This document shows positions 32,275-39,501 of a stretch of DNA of 39,554 nt, piece after piece; position 1 is the first letter of the stretch; every line of letters starts with the position of its first letter. The DNA is from an uncultured Bacteroidales bacterium. GTDB taxonomy: Bacteria; Bacteroidota; Bacteroidia; Bacteroidales; UBA932. Location of the stretch: assembly GCA_934725015.1 (NCBI GenBank), contig CAKVAS010000023.1:1-39554 (forward strand), in the 5' to 3' direction. The notes under the pieces are model-generated. The model was not told the origin of the DNA. It was given only the letters and a program-made list of their open reading frames with translations, and did not search any database. The position numbers were made by a program, and so were the translations under genes.

Positions 32275-33057
32275 ATGTCCATGATTTTAAGACTATCTCT
32301 CATAATCTCGCTGCTGGCGACGGTCTCGTCTTGCGGCAATCGTGATACTTGCGGCGCGGAAAGGCTTGAACTCCCGAAGGTTACGGTGACGGATTCGACT
32401 CGGCTGGTGCAGTACGAGGGGTTCACGCTGATGTATAACCTCAACAGGCTAAACCCTCAGTGGGTCGCGTGGGAACTTGAAGCGCATGAAACTGATGGAG
32501 ATGCTGAGCGGAGGCACTTCAAGGTGGATTATTCTCTGGATTTCCCACAGGCGGACAATGACGACTACAGAAACTCCGGTTGGGACCGCGGGCACATGGC
32601 TCCTGCCGGTGACATGAAATGGAGCGAAACGGCGATGCGCGAATCTTGCTACTACACGAACGCCTGCCCGCAGAATCACAACCTGAACGGCGGCGTGTGG
32701 AAGTCGCTTGAGGAAAAATGCCGATCGCTGGCACGGGACTACGGCCGGATGTGGATAGCCTGCGGCCCGATTTACCGTGAATGTTCCTACGGGTGCGTCG
32801 GGCCGCATAAGGTCGCCGTCCCCGATGCCTTCTACAAGGTCATGCTCGTGCGCCGCTGCGGACGCTACCACGGGATAGCCTTCATCTGTGACAACCGTGC
32901 CGGCCGCAGGCCTCTTGAGGAATATGTCACCACGATAGACGAGGTGGAGGCGGTCACTGGACTGAACTTTTTCTGCGGTCTCGACGCGAAGGACGAGGCT
33001 TCGGCGGAGTCTCAGGTTGATATGTCAATATTTTTCCCGGAATATTTCGGAATGTGA
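32275..33057 (+). CDS. DNA/RNA non-specific endonuclease, lipoprotein
   Basis: This 260-residue nuclease of the NUC/EndoG (beta-beta-alpha-metal) family has the active-site motif DRGHMAPAGD, with the catalytic His and the downstream Asn in YYTNACPQNHNLNGGVW. The N-terminus carries a lipoprotein signal with lipobox TVSSC (cleavage before the Cys at about residue 20). It should therefore be anchored in the envelope, where it may degrade external nucleic acid for nutrition. A second ATG 6 bases in is also possible. It lies 103 bases after the TonB-receptor gene and has its own promoter box. Confidence 0.9.
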   Translation: MSMILRLSLIISLLATVSSCGNRDTCGAERLELPKVTVTDSTRLVQYEGFTLMYNLNRLNPQWVAWELEAHETDGDAERRHFKVDYSLDFPQADNDDYRNSGWDRGHMAPAGDMKWSETAMRESCYYTNACPQNHNLNGGVWKSLEEKCRSLARDYGRMWIACGPIYRECSYGCVGPHKVAVPDAFYKVMLVRRCGRYHGIAFICDNRAGRRPLEEYVTTIDEVEAVTGLNFFCGLDAKDEASAESQVDMSIFFPEYFGM

Positions 33058-33068
33058 AACTGATGTCG

Positions 33069-33076
33069 TATCTTTG
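33069..33076 (+). promoter_or_regulatory. Bacteroidetes -7 box, SulP gene
   Basis: TATCTTTG matches TAnnTTTG about 73 bases before the SulP ATG at 33150. Confidence 0.5.
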
Positions 33077-33149
33077 CGCCTGAAAAGAAATGGTATTATA
33101 GTAGTGTTTAATGTTGTGCGGCTACGGGCCGCATTTTTAGTTTTATTTG

Positions 33150-34886
33150 ATGAAATACACAAGGGTATTCCGTCCTAAATTCTTCCATTTGTTTCAGAAG
33201 GGACGGTACAGCAGGGAGAGGTTCGTCTCGGATCTCATCGCGGGAATCATCGTGGGCATCATCGCCCTCCCGCTCGCAATCGCATTCGGAATCGCCAGCG
33301 GCGTGACCCCTCAGCAGGGACTTATCACGGCAATCGTGGCCGGCTTCCTGATTTCGGTCTTCGGAGGGTCGCGCTTCCTCATCGGGGGACCCACGGGGGC
33401 CTTCATCGTCATCGTCGCCGGAATCGTGGGGCAGTACGGGATGGCCGGGCTTACGGTCGCGACGATTATGGCGGGCGTGATATTGGTCGTGATGGGCTTC
33501 TGCCGGCTCGGGACCATCTTCCATTTCATCCCATATCCCATCGTCGTCGGCTTCACCAGCGGCATCGCGCTCACGATTTTTTCGACGCAGATGAAGGATT
33601 TCTTCGGTCTCACGGATGTTTCCGTGTCGGCGGGATTCATTCCGGAATGGTGCTGCTATTTTCAGAACATCGGGAATATCAACTGGCTGGAGACGGCTCT
33701 CAGCGCAGGATGCCTTGCCGCGATAATTCTCTGGAACCGTTTCGGCAGCAGGAGGATTCCCGGGGCGCTTATTGCCCTGCTGCTCGGAACTGCGGTCTCC
33801 GTGCTTCTGCATCGTTTCTGTGGAATCGAGTTCGCGACAATCGGTTCCAAGTTTCCTGAACTTGCAGACGGAATCCCTCTTCCCAGGCCTACGATGCCGG
33901 ACCTGAGCTTCGACGACGTGAAGAATCTTGTCTCCCCGGCATTCACGATTGCAATTCTCTGCGCCATCGAGTCGCTGCTTGCGGCCATGGTCGCCGACGG
34001 CGTCACCGGAAAGCAGCACGACTCCAACACCGAGCTCATAGGGCAGGGAATAGCTAACATAATCACTCCTCTTTTCGGCGGAATACCTGCCACCGGGGCG
34101 CTTGCAAGGACGATGGCGAGCATAAACAACGGCGCAAGGACATCCGTGGCGGGCATCGTGCACGCGGTGGTGCTTCTGCTGATTTATCTCTTCCTGATGC
34201 CTTATGCGGTCTATATCCCGCTCGCCTGCCTCGCCTCGATTCTCGTGGTCGTCGCCTACAACATGAGCGAATGGCGCACGTTCCGCTACCTTCTGAAGGG
34301 AGACGGAGCGGACGTTGCCGTGCTTCTCATAACGTTCTTCCTCACCGTAATCGTCGATCTGACAGTGGCGATTGAGGTCGGGGTGCTTCTGGCCATCGTG
34401 CTGTTTGTCAGGCGTATGATGCAGACTTCGAGCATCGAGGTCCTCGACCAGGCGAAGCTTGCCGCGACGGAGGACGACGAGAAGGCCAATCTTGAGGATA
34501 CGGAATATCTCGACGTCCACAAGGGCGTGGAGGTATATGAAATCAACGGGCCTTATTTCTTCGGGCTTGCCGCCCAGTCGGAGGAGTTCGAACAGCGGAG
34601 AAAGGCGGACACCTGCGTGAGGATCATCCGTATGAGAAAGGTGCCGTTCATTGATTCGACGGGCGTGAAGAACCTGAGGAACATCTGTGACATGGCGCGG
34701 AAAAGGGGAGTGCGCGTCATCCTTTCCGGCGTTCAGCCCCGCGTGATGCACACCCTCGAAAAGTTCGGCGTCGATAAGGAACTCGGCCGTGAGAACATCT
34801 ACGACCACATCATCCCCGCCCTCGCCGCCGCCAACTCCATCGCGGACAACAACAAAGAGAGCCGCAGGGCAAATGCGGCTCTCTGA
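33150..34886 (+). CDS. SulP-family anion permease with STAS domain
   Basis: This 578-residue inner-membrane protein has the SulP (SLC26-like) layout. The membrane domain (about 1-430) has 10-14 hydrophobic segments, starting with the family signature in DLIAGIIVGIIALPLAIAFG and including GGPTGAFIVIV. A cytosolic STAS domain (about 460-560, ending PRVMHTLEKFGVD) follows, with the STAS switch segment FIDSTGVKNL. Family members carry sulfate, bicarbonate, fumarate or other anions; the substrate is not evident. The ATG at 33150 was used. The last codons form an 11-bp hairpin that includes part of the stop codon. Confidence 0.92.
   Translation: MKYTRVFRPKFFHLFQKGRYSRERFVSDLIAGIIVGIIALPLAIAFGIASGVTPQQGLITAIVAGFLISVFGGSRFLIGGPTGAFIVIVAGIVGQYGMAGLTVATIMAGVILVVMGFCRLGTIFHFIPYPIVVGFTSGIALTIFSTQMKDFFGLTDVSVSAGFIPEWCCYFQNIGNINWLETALSAGCLAAIILWNRFGSRRIPGALIALLLGTAVSVLLHRFCGIEFATIGSKFPELADGIPLPRPTMPDLSFDDVKNLVSPAFTIAILCAIESLLAAMVADGVTGKQHDSNTELIGQGIANIITPLFGGIPATGALARTMASINNGARTSVAGIVHAVVLLLIYLFLMPYAVYIPLACLASILVVVAYNMSEWRTFRYLLKGDGADVAVLLITFFLTVIVDLTVAIEVGVLLAIVLFVRRMMQTSSIEVLDQAKLAATEDDEKANLEDTEYLDVHKGVEVYEINGPYFFGLAAQSEEFEQRRKADTCVRIIRMRKVPFIDSTGVKNLRNICDMARKRGVRVILSGVQPRVMHTLEKFGVDKELGRENIYDHIIPALAAANSIADNNKESRRANAAL
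34856..34884 (+). terminator. Hairpin overlapping the SulP stop codon
   Basis: AGAGAGCCGCA (34856-34866) pairs perfectly with TGCGGCTCTCT (34874-34884) around a 7-base loop. The stem encodes the C-terminal residues and takes in the first base of the TGA stop. No T-run follows, so it may act in mRNA stability, or be a terminator for a transcript coming from the right. Confidence 0.5.
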
Positions 34887-34957
34887 CGGGCGGAAAAGAA
34901 CTTGTCCTGACTATCGCTTATTCGAGCGATAGTGGCTTGGAGACGTACATCGCCCGT
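34886..34957. other. Closed stem element after the SulP gene
   Basis: ACGGGCG (34886-34892) pairs with CGCCCGT (34951-34957), enclosing a perfect 8-bp hairpin CTATCGCT/AGCGATAG (34911-34918, 34925-34932). It is tRNA-sized but lacks a T-arm sequence and anticodon-loop rules, so it is not called a tRNA. Function unknown. Confidence 0.4.
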
Positions 34958-34959
34958 TA

Positions 34960-35062
34960 AAAACAAAATACAGAGCAGAATTTCCTCATGGGAAATTATA
35001 CTCTGTATTTAATTTATTTCAGCGAGGGAGACTTGCCCTCTCCCAAACTTAATTCACATCAC
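34960..35062 (-). ncRNA. Candidate small RNA, about 100 nt
   Basis: A consensus promoter on the minus strand (35067-35096) is followed by no open frame but by a GGGAGA/TCTCCC hairpin (35026-35044). A long hairpin follows: AAATACAGAG at 34966-34975 with CTCTGTATTT at 35001-35010, and an inner AATTTCC/GGAAATT stem. On the minus strand this ends in TTTTGTTTTT, a textbook intrinsic terminator. The RNA would converge on the SulP gene end. It resembles no RNA family that I can name. Confidence 0.5.
34966..35010 (-). terminator. Intrinsic terminator of the candidate small RNA
   Basis: The outer 10-bp stem and inner 7-bp stem are described with the candidate RNA. On the minus strand the stem is followed by TTTTGTTTTT. 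On the plus strand it is followed only by AATTTATTTC, so it may also weakly end the SulP transcript. Confidence 0.6.
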
Positions 35063-35066
35063 TTCA

Positions 35067-35096
35067 CAAAGGTAAGCAAAGAAAGTTAAATACAAA
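35067..35096 (-). promoter_or_regulatory. Bacteroidetes promoter of the candidate small RNA
   Basis: On the minus strand TTTG (35093-35096), an 18-base spacer and TACCTTTG (35067-35074) match the consensus. It lies downstream of the nadD stop and faces away from nadD, so it cannot serve that gene. Confidence 0.6.
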
Positions 35097-35126
35097 ATGT
35101 TTTTGTAACTTTTTTAGATAACTTTT

Positions 35127-35729
35127 TTACATTAAAAGCGTTGAGACATCTTTGCCGGAGGCGAGGGCTTCGCGGATTTGGGTGGAGGAGACGGGGACGA
35201 GCGGCATATTGATAAGCCTTATGCGGTAGCGGGGGCATTCGCGGAGAAGGTCGCTGCGGATGGCGGCGGTGTCGAAGCCTTCGCGGGGAAAGACGGCCGC
35301 GCCGTAGTCCGTGAGTATGCGGCGGTAGTCCTTCCAGCGGCGGAAATCGGCAATCTGGTCACCGCCCACGACGAGGGGGAGGCTGGCGGAAGGATTTTCT
35401 GATTTCAGCGCGTCGAGCGTGTCGATGGTGTAGTTCGGCGTTGGCAGGCGGAACTCTATGTCCGAGACTCTGACTTTGCCGCGCAAGGGCCTGCATCCTT
35501 GTTCTGTGCATGACGGGATGTCTCCGCTCAACTCAGGGTGTCTGGCAAGCGCCGCCCGGGCGGCGTCAAGCCGAACCTGCGCATCCAGCGACGTCGCCGT
35601 GGCTTTCAGCGGGTTTATCGGCGAGACGACCAGCAGCACCCGGTCATACAGCTCCGCCAGCCGTCTCAGAATCGCGAGATGACCGATGTGCAGCGGGTTG
35701 AATGACCCGGAATAAACAGCAGTTTCCAT
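35127..35729 (-). CDS. nadD: Nicotinate-nucleotide adenylyltransferase
   Basis: This 200-residue cytosolic enzyme transfers AMP from ATP to nicotinate mononucleotide, the adenylylation step of NAD synthesis. The nucleotidyltransferase motif GSFNPLHIGH lies at 8-17, and the second motif SSTQIREAL is near the C-terminus. The start at 35729 (METAVYSGSF) puts the first strand at the N-terminus, as in the family; the longer frame adds 17 unrelated residues. It follows gmk on the same strand, an arrangement common in Bacteroidetes, but the two are separated here by structured repeat copy C. Confidence 0.93.
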   Translation of the reverse strand: METAVYSGSFNPLHIGHLAILRRLAELYDRVLLVVSPINPLKATATSLDAQVRLDAARAALARHPELSGDIPSCTEQGCRPLRGKVRVSDIEFRLPTPNYTIDTLDALKSENPSASLPLVVGGDQIADFRRWKDYRRILTDYGAAVFPREGFDTAAIRSDLLRECPRYRIRLINMPLVPVSSTQIREALASGKDVSTLLM

Positions 35730-35760
35730 ATCAGTTAAGAAAAGCTTGGAGGCAAAGGAA

Positions 35761-35861
35761 AATAAGGATTGCGGATGCAAGGCTTGCGACGAAGATAAAA
35801 CCGCAGCAACCTTATGGTTGTGAGGATTTTATCAAGGAGCGTAACGCAGCAGACGCTGTCC
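35761..35861 (-). repeat. 3'UTR structured repeat, copy C (between gmk and nadD)
   Basis: The element begins directly after the gmk stop, in gmk sense orientation. It has the conserved TCACAACCATAAGGTTGCTGCGG core and GCCTTGCATCC 3' motif. Arms GATAAAA (35794-35800) and TTTTATC (35827-35833) pair perfectly, and differ from those of copies B and D. An outer AATAAGGA/TCCTTATT pair closes the element, using the gmk stop codon region. Confidence 0.75.
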
Positions 35862-36437
35862 TTATTTCCCTTTGCCAAGGAAATCTGACACCAGCTTCTC
35901 CGCATCGGCATAAGCCTTCTGCAGGTCATCGTTCACGATGATGTGGTCGAACTTGTCGGCGTATGTCATCTCCTCCGCAGCCTTGGCGACGCGGCGCTCG
36001 ATTGCCTCAGGGGAGTCCGTGGCGCGGCTGACGAGCCTCTGGCGGAGCACCTCCACCGACGGTGCCTGAATGAACACAGACATAGCACGGTCACCGAAAT
36101 ATTTCTTGAGATTCACTCCGCCCTTGACATCGACGTCGAAGATTATGGCGTTTCCCTTGTTCCAGATGCGTTCCACCTCGGACTTCAGCGTCCCGTAGAA
36201 CGAGCCGGGATAGACTTCCTCGTACTCGACAAACTCGTCGTCGGCGATTCTCCTTCTGAACTCGTCCGCGCTGATGAACCAGTAGGCCACGCCGTTCTTT
36301 TCCTCTCCTCTCGGGGCGCGGGAGGCCGCCGAAACCGAAAACTCAAGTTCCGGATGCAGCTTGAGGATATGACTGACTATCGTGCTCTTGCCCGAACCCG
36401 ACGGGGCTGAAAAAATCACTACTTTACGGTTGTCCAT
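35862..36437 (-). CDS. gmk: Guanylate kinase
   Basis: This 191-residue enzyme phosphorylates GMP to GDP with ATP. The P-loop APSGSGKST lies at 11-19. The GMP-binding segment follows (SAASRAPRGEEKNGVAYWF, then EFVEYEEVYPGSFYGT), and the lid region is SVFIQAPSVEVLRQRLVSR. Length is normal. The upstream neighbour often seen in this group (a YicC-like gene) is absent from the window. Its leader contains three 16-base tandem repeats and a possible short leader frame. Its 3' end carries structured repeat copy C. Confidence 0.95.
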   Translation of the reverse strand: MDNRKVVIFSAPSGSGKSTIVSHILKLHPELEFSVSAASRAPRGEEKNGVAYWFISADEFRRRIADDEFVEYEEVYPGSFYGTLKSEVERIWNKGNAIIFDVDVKGGVNLKKYFGDRAMSVFIQAPSVEVLRQRLVSRATDSPEAIERRVAKAAEEMTYADKFDHIIVNDDLQKAYADAEKLVSDFLGKGK

Positions 36438-36439
36438 AT

Positions 36440-36472
36440 TTATATCCCTTCTTTATTATGTCCCTTTTTCAT
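36440..36472 (-). CDS. Possible leader peptide before gmk
   Basis: A 10-codon frame, MKKGHNKEGI, is preceded by AAAGGGATATA, and its stop ends 2 bases before the gmk ATG. Translation could couple to gmk. It may equally be a chance product of the tandem repeats. Confidence 0.2.
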   Translation of the reverse strand: MKKGHNKEGI

Positions 36473-36489
36473 TATATCCCTTTCTCAAT
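36442..36489. repeat. Three 16-bp tandem repeats in the gmk leader
   Basis: The units are ATATCCCTTCTTTATT, ATGTCCCTTTTTCATT and ATATCCCTTTCTCAAT, without gaps. On the gmk sense strand each unit carries an A/G-rich GGGA core that resembles a ribosome-binding sequence. Confidence 0.6.
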
Positions 36490-36610
36490 TCCGTTGAAAC
36501 CGATTGCGGCTATCTGAATTTATCATATATTCAGTGACTGCCAATATGGCATATCCTTATATTCTCGTATGGTTTTTGTATTCCATATTTTATTGTTCGG
36601 CAAAATTAAC

Positions 36611-36618
36611 TATTTTTG
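36611..36618 (+). promoter_or_regulatory. Bacteroidetes -7 box, fba gene
   Basis: TATTTTTG matches TAnnTTTG about 95 bases ahead of the aldolase ATG. A TTG at 36593-36595 is closer than the usual -33 spacing. The rest of the 36438-36712 region shows no believable gene. Confidence 0.5.
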
Positions 36619-36712
36619 CCGAGATTTTTATGGTCTTTCAGGCGGGTATGGAATATTCCCGAAAAAGGCGACGGACACGGAAGAATATATTTTTATATAA
36701 TTTTTAATAATT

Positions 36713-37714
36713 ATGGTATCTTACAAGGAACTCGGTCTTGTGAACACCCGTGAGATGTTCGCGAAGGCCATCAAGGGAGGATATGCGATCCCTGCATTCA
36801 ACTTCAACAATATGGAGCAGCTTCAGGCCATCATCCAGGCCGCTGCCGAGACAAAGTCGCCTGTGATTCTTCAGGTTTCAAAGGGCGCGCGCAACTACGC
36901 TAACCAGACCCTTCTCCGTTACATGGCAGAGGGAGCCGTTCAGTACGCCAAGGAACTCGGCTGGGAGCATCCGCAGATTGTCCTCCACCTCGACCACGGC
37001 GATTCATTTGAACTCTGCAAGAGCTGCGTCGATATGGGCTTCTCTTCCGTGATGATCGACGGTTCGGCTCTTCCTTACGAGGACAACATCGCCCTCACCA
37101 AGAAGGTTGTCGAGTATGCTCACAAATATGACGTGACCGTTGAGGCTGAGCTCGGCGTCCTCGCCGGCGTTGAGGATGAGGTTGCCGCAGAGGAGTCTCA
37201 CTACACCAAGCCGGAGGAAGTCATCGACTTCGCTACCCGCACCGGCTGCGACTCTCTCGCAATCTCAATCGGAACCTCACACGGCGCATACAAGTTCAAG
37301 CCTGAGCAGTGCACCCGTGACCCTAAGACCGGCCGTCTTGTTCCGCCGCCTCTCGCATTCGACGTTCTCCACGAGATTGAGAAGAAACTCCCTGGTTTCC
37401 CAATCGTTCTTCACGGCTCATCATCAGTTCCGCAGGAGTATGTTGACATCATCAACGCAAACGGCGGCAAGCTTCCTGATGCAGTCGGCATCCCTGAGGA
37501 GCAGCTCCGCGAGGCTTCCAAGAGCGCTGTCTGCAAGATTAACATCGACTCTGATTCTCGTCTTGCAATGACCGCCGCAATCCGCAAGGTCTTCAACGAG
37601 AAACCGGGCGAGTTCGATCCGCGCAAATACCTCGGACCTGCACGCGACGAGATGAAGAAGCTCTATGAGCACAAGATTGTTGACGTGCTTGGCTCAAACG
37701 GCAAGGCTGAATAA
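36713..37714 (+). CDS. fba: Class II fructose-bisphosphate aldolase
   Basis: This 333-residue zinc-dependent aldolase interconverts fructose 1,6-bisphosphate with dihydroxyacetone phosphate and glyceraldehyde 3-phosphate. Key segments are LHLDHGDSFE (Asp94 and the zinc ligand His95), VEAELGVLAGVEDEV, SIGTSHGAYK and VLHGSSSVPQEY (second and third zinc ligand His region). Codon use suggests strong expression. The gene has a leader of about 90 nt. Structured repeat copy D starts 6 bases after the stop and is followed by a terminator-like hairpin. Confidence 0.96.
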   Translation: MVSYKELGLVNTREMFAKAIKGGYAIPAFNFNNMEQLQAIIQAAAETKSPVILQVSKGARNYANQTLLRYMAEGAVQYAKELGWEHPQIVLHLDHGDSFELCKSCVDMGFSSVMIDGSALPYEDNIALTKKVVEYAHKYDVTVEAELGVLAGVEDEVAAEESHYTKPEEVIDFATRTGCDSLAISIGTSHGAYKFKPEQCTRDPKTGRLVPPPLAFDVLHEIEKKLPGFPIVLHGSSSVPQEYVDIINANGGKLPDAVGIPEEQLREASKSAVCKINIDSDSRLAMTAAIRKVFNEKPGEFDPRKYLGPARDEMKKLYEHKIVDVLGSNGKAE

Positions 37715-37719
37715 TTTAC

Positions 37720-37838
37720 GGGGCGCCTAAAAGGCGGTCTGCTTCGTTGCAAAAGCCCTCGAAATCATCACAACCGATAAGGTTGCTCCGGTTTCGAGGG
37801 CTTTGTGCGCCTTGCATCCCATCCTTTTATGCATCCCC
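37720..37838 (+). repeat. 3'UTR structured repeat, copy D (after fba)
   Basis: This 119-nt element in fba sense orientation has the same outline as copy B. Its last 34 bases (37805-37838) are identical to those of copy B, and its first 31 differ at one position. The variable arms are AAAGCCCTCGAAA (37752-37764) and TTTCGAGGGCTTT (37792-37804), a perfect 13-bp stem unrelated in sequence to that of copy B. The enclosed core is CATCACAACC-GATAA-GGTTGCTCCGG. Confidence 0.82.
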
Positions 37839-37857
37839 TTTGGCTCAGATGTTTTTT

Positions 37858-37899
37858 AGCAGGTTGACTTGAATTGAATTGAGTTCAGGCCAACCTGCT
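37858..37899 (+). terminator. Terminator-like hairpin after fba
   Basis: AGCAGGTTG (37858-37866) pairs with CAACCTGCT (37891-37899), with further inner pairing TGAA/TTCA. The T-rich sequence TTGTTTTAT follows. It is the likely end of the fba transcript, just beyond structured repeat copy D. Confidence 0.6.
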
Positions 37900-37935
37900 T
37901 GTTTTATGGTGACAGTCTTTGTTTCGTGACGACTA

Positions 37936-38018
37936 GGCGCTTGAGCGCCGTGCGGAGAACAGCGAAGCGTTGGCTCGTGCGATGGTGCGCACGGAGCACG
38001 ACTTCCCCTTCGAGGGGA
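37936..38018. other. Hairpin-rich gap before the pepC stop
   Basis: This part of the 314-base gene-free stretch holds GGCGCT-TG-AGCGCC (37936-37949), a CGTGC/GCACG pairing, and TCCCC-TTCGA-GGGGA (38004-38018). The last lies just after the pepC stop on the minus strand. No open frame is believable. One or more of these probably ends the pepC transcript. Confidence 0.4.
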
Positions 38019-38028
38019 CGGGAGGGGT

Positions 38029-39468
38029 CTAAAACATAGGATCCCACGATGGAAGCTTTTCCGGCGTCTGCTTCATCATCTCAAGTACATCCTGCGGAAC
38101 ATATTTCTTCGCAACGACGAGGCGGAACATATATTCGTTGAACCACTCGTCGGTCATGATGAGGCAGCCCTTGTAGCCGGAGGACGCGCCCCAGCTGTTC
38201 TCTACCATCCACTTCTTGGCGGCTCCCGTCTCGGAATCGACATCGACGGCAATCAGCGTCATCGCGTGCGACGAACCGCTGGCATGGGTCTGCACCCTCT
38301 CCTTCTTGTTCATGCCGAACTTCACGCCCGTGAGGGACTCATAGTCAAAGTTCGCGAGGTCGAGCGTGCCCTTGCTGCGGCTGAGGAACTTGCCCACGTC
38401 GCAGGAAAAGTACATCGCGCGGTTGTCACGGATGCTCGCGATTGCCATCTCCTTGATGCGCTCAATCGGGAGATTCACATAGAGCCAGTTCCTGCCGTCA
38501 TAGACATGACGGTCGTAGTCAATCTCATAGACCTTTCCGTACTCGCGGCAAGGGTCGTTCATCACCATGATGTAGCCGTTCTCGAGGTCTTCGCTTATGT
38601 ACTTGTCATAAAATGACTTAGGCGTGAACTTCTCCACGCTCACAATTTCGCCCTTCCCGTTGCAGCGGGTCCATTCAAACTCTGTCGGCGGCACTCCGAG
38701 GCAGAGCGCGAGTATGCGATAGATGTCCTTGAGCATCTCCACCTTCTGCGCTTCGAGCCTTTTCACGGTCGCCGCCTCCGCCTTCTTGCCCTCCGCCTTC
38801 TTGTATTTCTGCGCGGCCTCTGCATAGGTCTGGCGCAGACGAAGCCCGTCCTCGCGGAGCTTGAGCTTCAGGAGCATCGCCATCTGCGAGGTGTTGTTGC
38901 TGCTGAATGTCTCGGGCATCGCCTCCGCAGGCACGACCCCGTATTTCGTGAGCAGGTCGGACACCCCGGTGAACTGTCCTCCGTCGCTCAGGGGGTTGCT
39001 GAACAGCCAATCGACCTGACGGTCATCGTCCGGGAGCGCACGGGTGTCGATGATTCCCTGAAGAAAGAGATTCGCTTTTTCAAGCTGGTCGTAGAAAAAG
39101 ACATAGTTCTGCGAAAACTGGAACTCAGGAAGGTCATATTCCTCTATCATCCTTGCCCTCAAGACATTAAGCCCGGTGAACAGCCAGCATCTTCCAGATG
39201 ACTTCTGATCCGTGATGCCCTTGGTCTTCACCCTGTCCGAAAAATGAGTGTCAATCATCGCCGCGTTTTCGCTGTTGACTGCAAGCGTCGCAATCGAAGT
39301 TCCAGCCAGCGCATTCCTCAGAGCCTTGTCCGAAGGCGTTCCTTGATAGCCTTTCGCGATTTCCGCAAGGTTCTCCTGCGTAAGTCCGCCGGTCGCCGAT
39401 GTCTGTGCCGCAGCCGACAGTCCGAGCATCGCCGCAGCCAATGTCAAAAAGATTCTTTTCATATCCAT
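38029..39468 (-). CDS. pepC: Aminopeptidase C / bleomycin hydrolase-type C1 peptidase, exported
   Basis: This 479-residue papain-fold protein of the C1B (bleomycin hydrolase/PepC) family has catalytic Cys94 in QKSSGRCWLF, His401 in GSSHAMTL and Asn424 in VENSWG. A signal peptide (KRIFLTLAAAMLGLSAAAQ) shows export, unlike cytosolic PepC of Firmicutes; exported forms are usual in Bacteroidetes. Members trim peptides from the N-terminus inside a hexameric barrel. A charged insertion (about 208-246, Lys/Glu/Ala-rich) is helical and possibly coiled. The ATG 6 bases further in (39462) is an equally good start. Confidence 0.92.
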   Translation of the reverse strand: MDMKRIFLTLAAAMLGLSAAAQTSATGGLTQENLAEIAKGYQGTPSDKALRNALAGTSIATLAVNSENAAMIDTHFSDRVKTKGITDQKSSGRCWLFTGLNVLRARMIEEYDLPEFQFSQNYVFFYDQLEKANLFLQGIIDTRALPDDDRQVDWLFSNPLSDGGQFTGVSDLLTKYGVVPAEAMPETFSSNNTSQMAMLLKLKLREDGLRLRQTYAEAAQKYKKAEGKKAEAATVKRLEAQKVEMLKDIYRILALCLGVPPTEFEWTRCNGKGEIVSVEKFTPKSFYDKYISEDLENGYIMVMNDPCREYGKVYEIDYDRHVYDGRNWLYVNLPIERIKEMAIASIRDNRAMYFSCDVGKFLSRSKGTLDLANFDYESLTGVKFGMNKKERVQTHASGSSHAMTLIAVDVDSETGAAKKWMVENSWGASSGYKGCLIMTDEWFNEYMFRLVVAKKYVPQDVLEMMKQTPEKLPSWDPMF

Positions 39469-39486
39469 ACCTATTTTACAATACTT

Positions 39487-39501
39487 CGGTAAATTTTACC
39501 G
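39487..39501. promoter_or_regulatory. 15-bp palindrome upstream of pepC
   Basis: CGGTAAATTTTACCG is a perfect 7+1+7 palindrome located 18-33 bases before the pepC start, followed by AT-rich DNA. It could be an operator. No TAnnTTTG box is evident in the remaining 50 bases. Confidence 0.3.

Noticed and set aside
33108..34808. 566-residue minus-strand frame opposite the SulP gene
   Set aside because: His/Asp/Arg-rich low-complexity composition typical of an antisense shadow of a GC-rich membrane-protein gene.
34886..34957. tRNA gene
   Set aside because: The 7-bp closing stem and 8-bp inner hairpin look tRNA-sized, but there is no T-arm GTTCRA block, no D-arm pattern and no valid anticodon loop.
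34890..35060. 6S RNA
   Set aside because: The size would fit, but the region folds into separate hairpins and not one long stem with a central bubble.
36504..36707. 67-residue plus-strand hydrophobic frame before fba
   Set aside because: It contains the TATTTTTG box of the fba promoter, has AT-driven composition, and shows no domain.
7650..37838. Integron attC sites or a CRISPR array for the four structured repeats
   Set aside because: The copies are dispersed, there is no GTTRRRY/RYYYAAC core pair, and neither integrase nor Cas genes are present.
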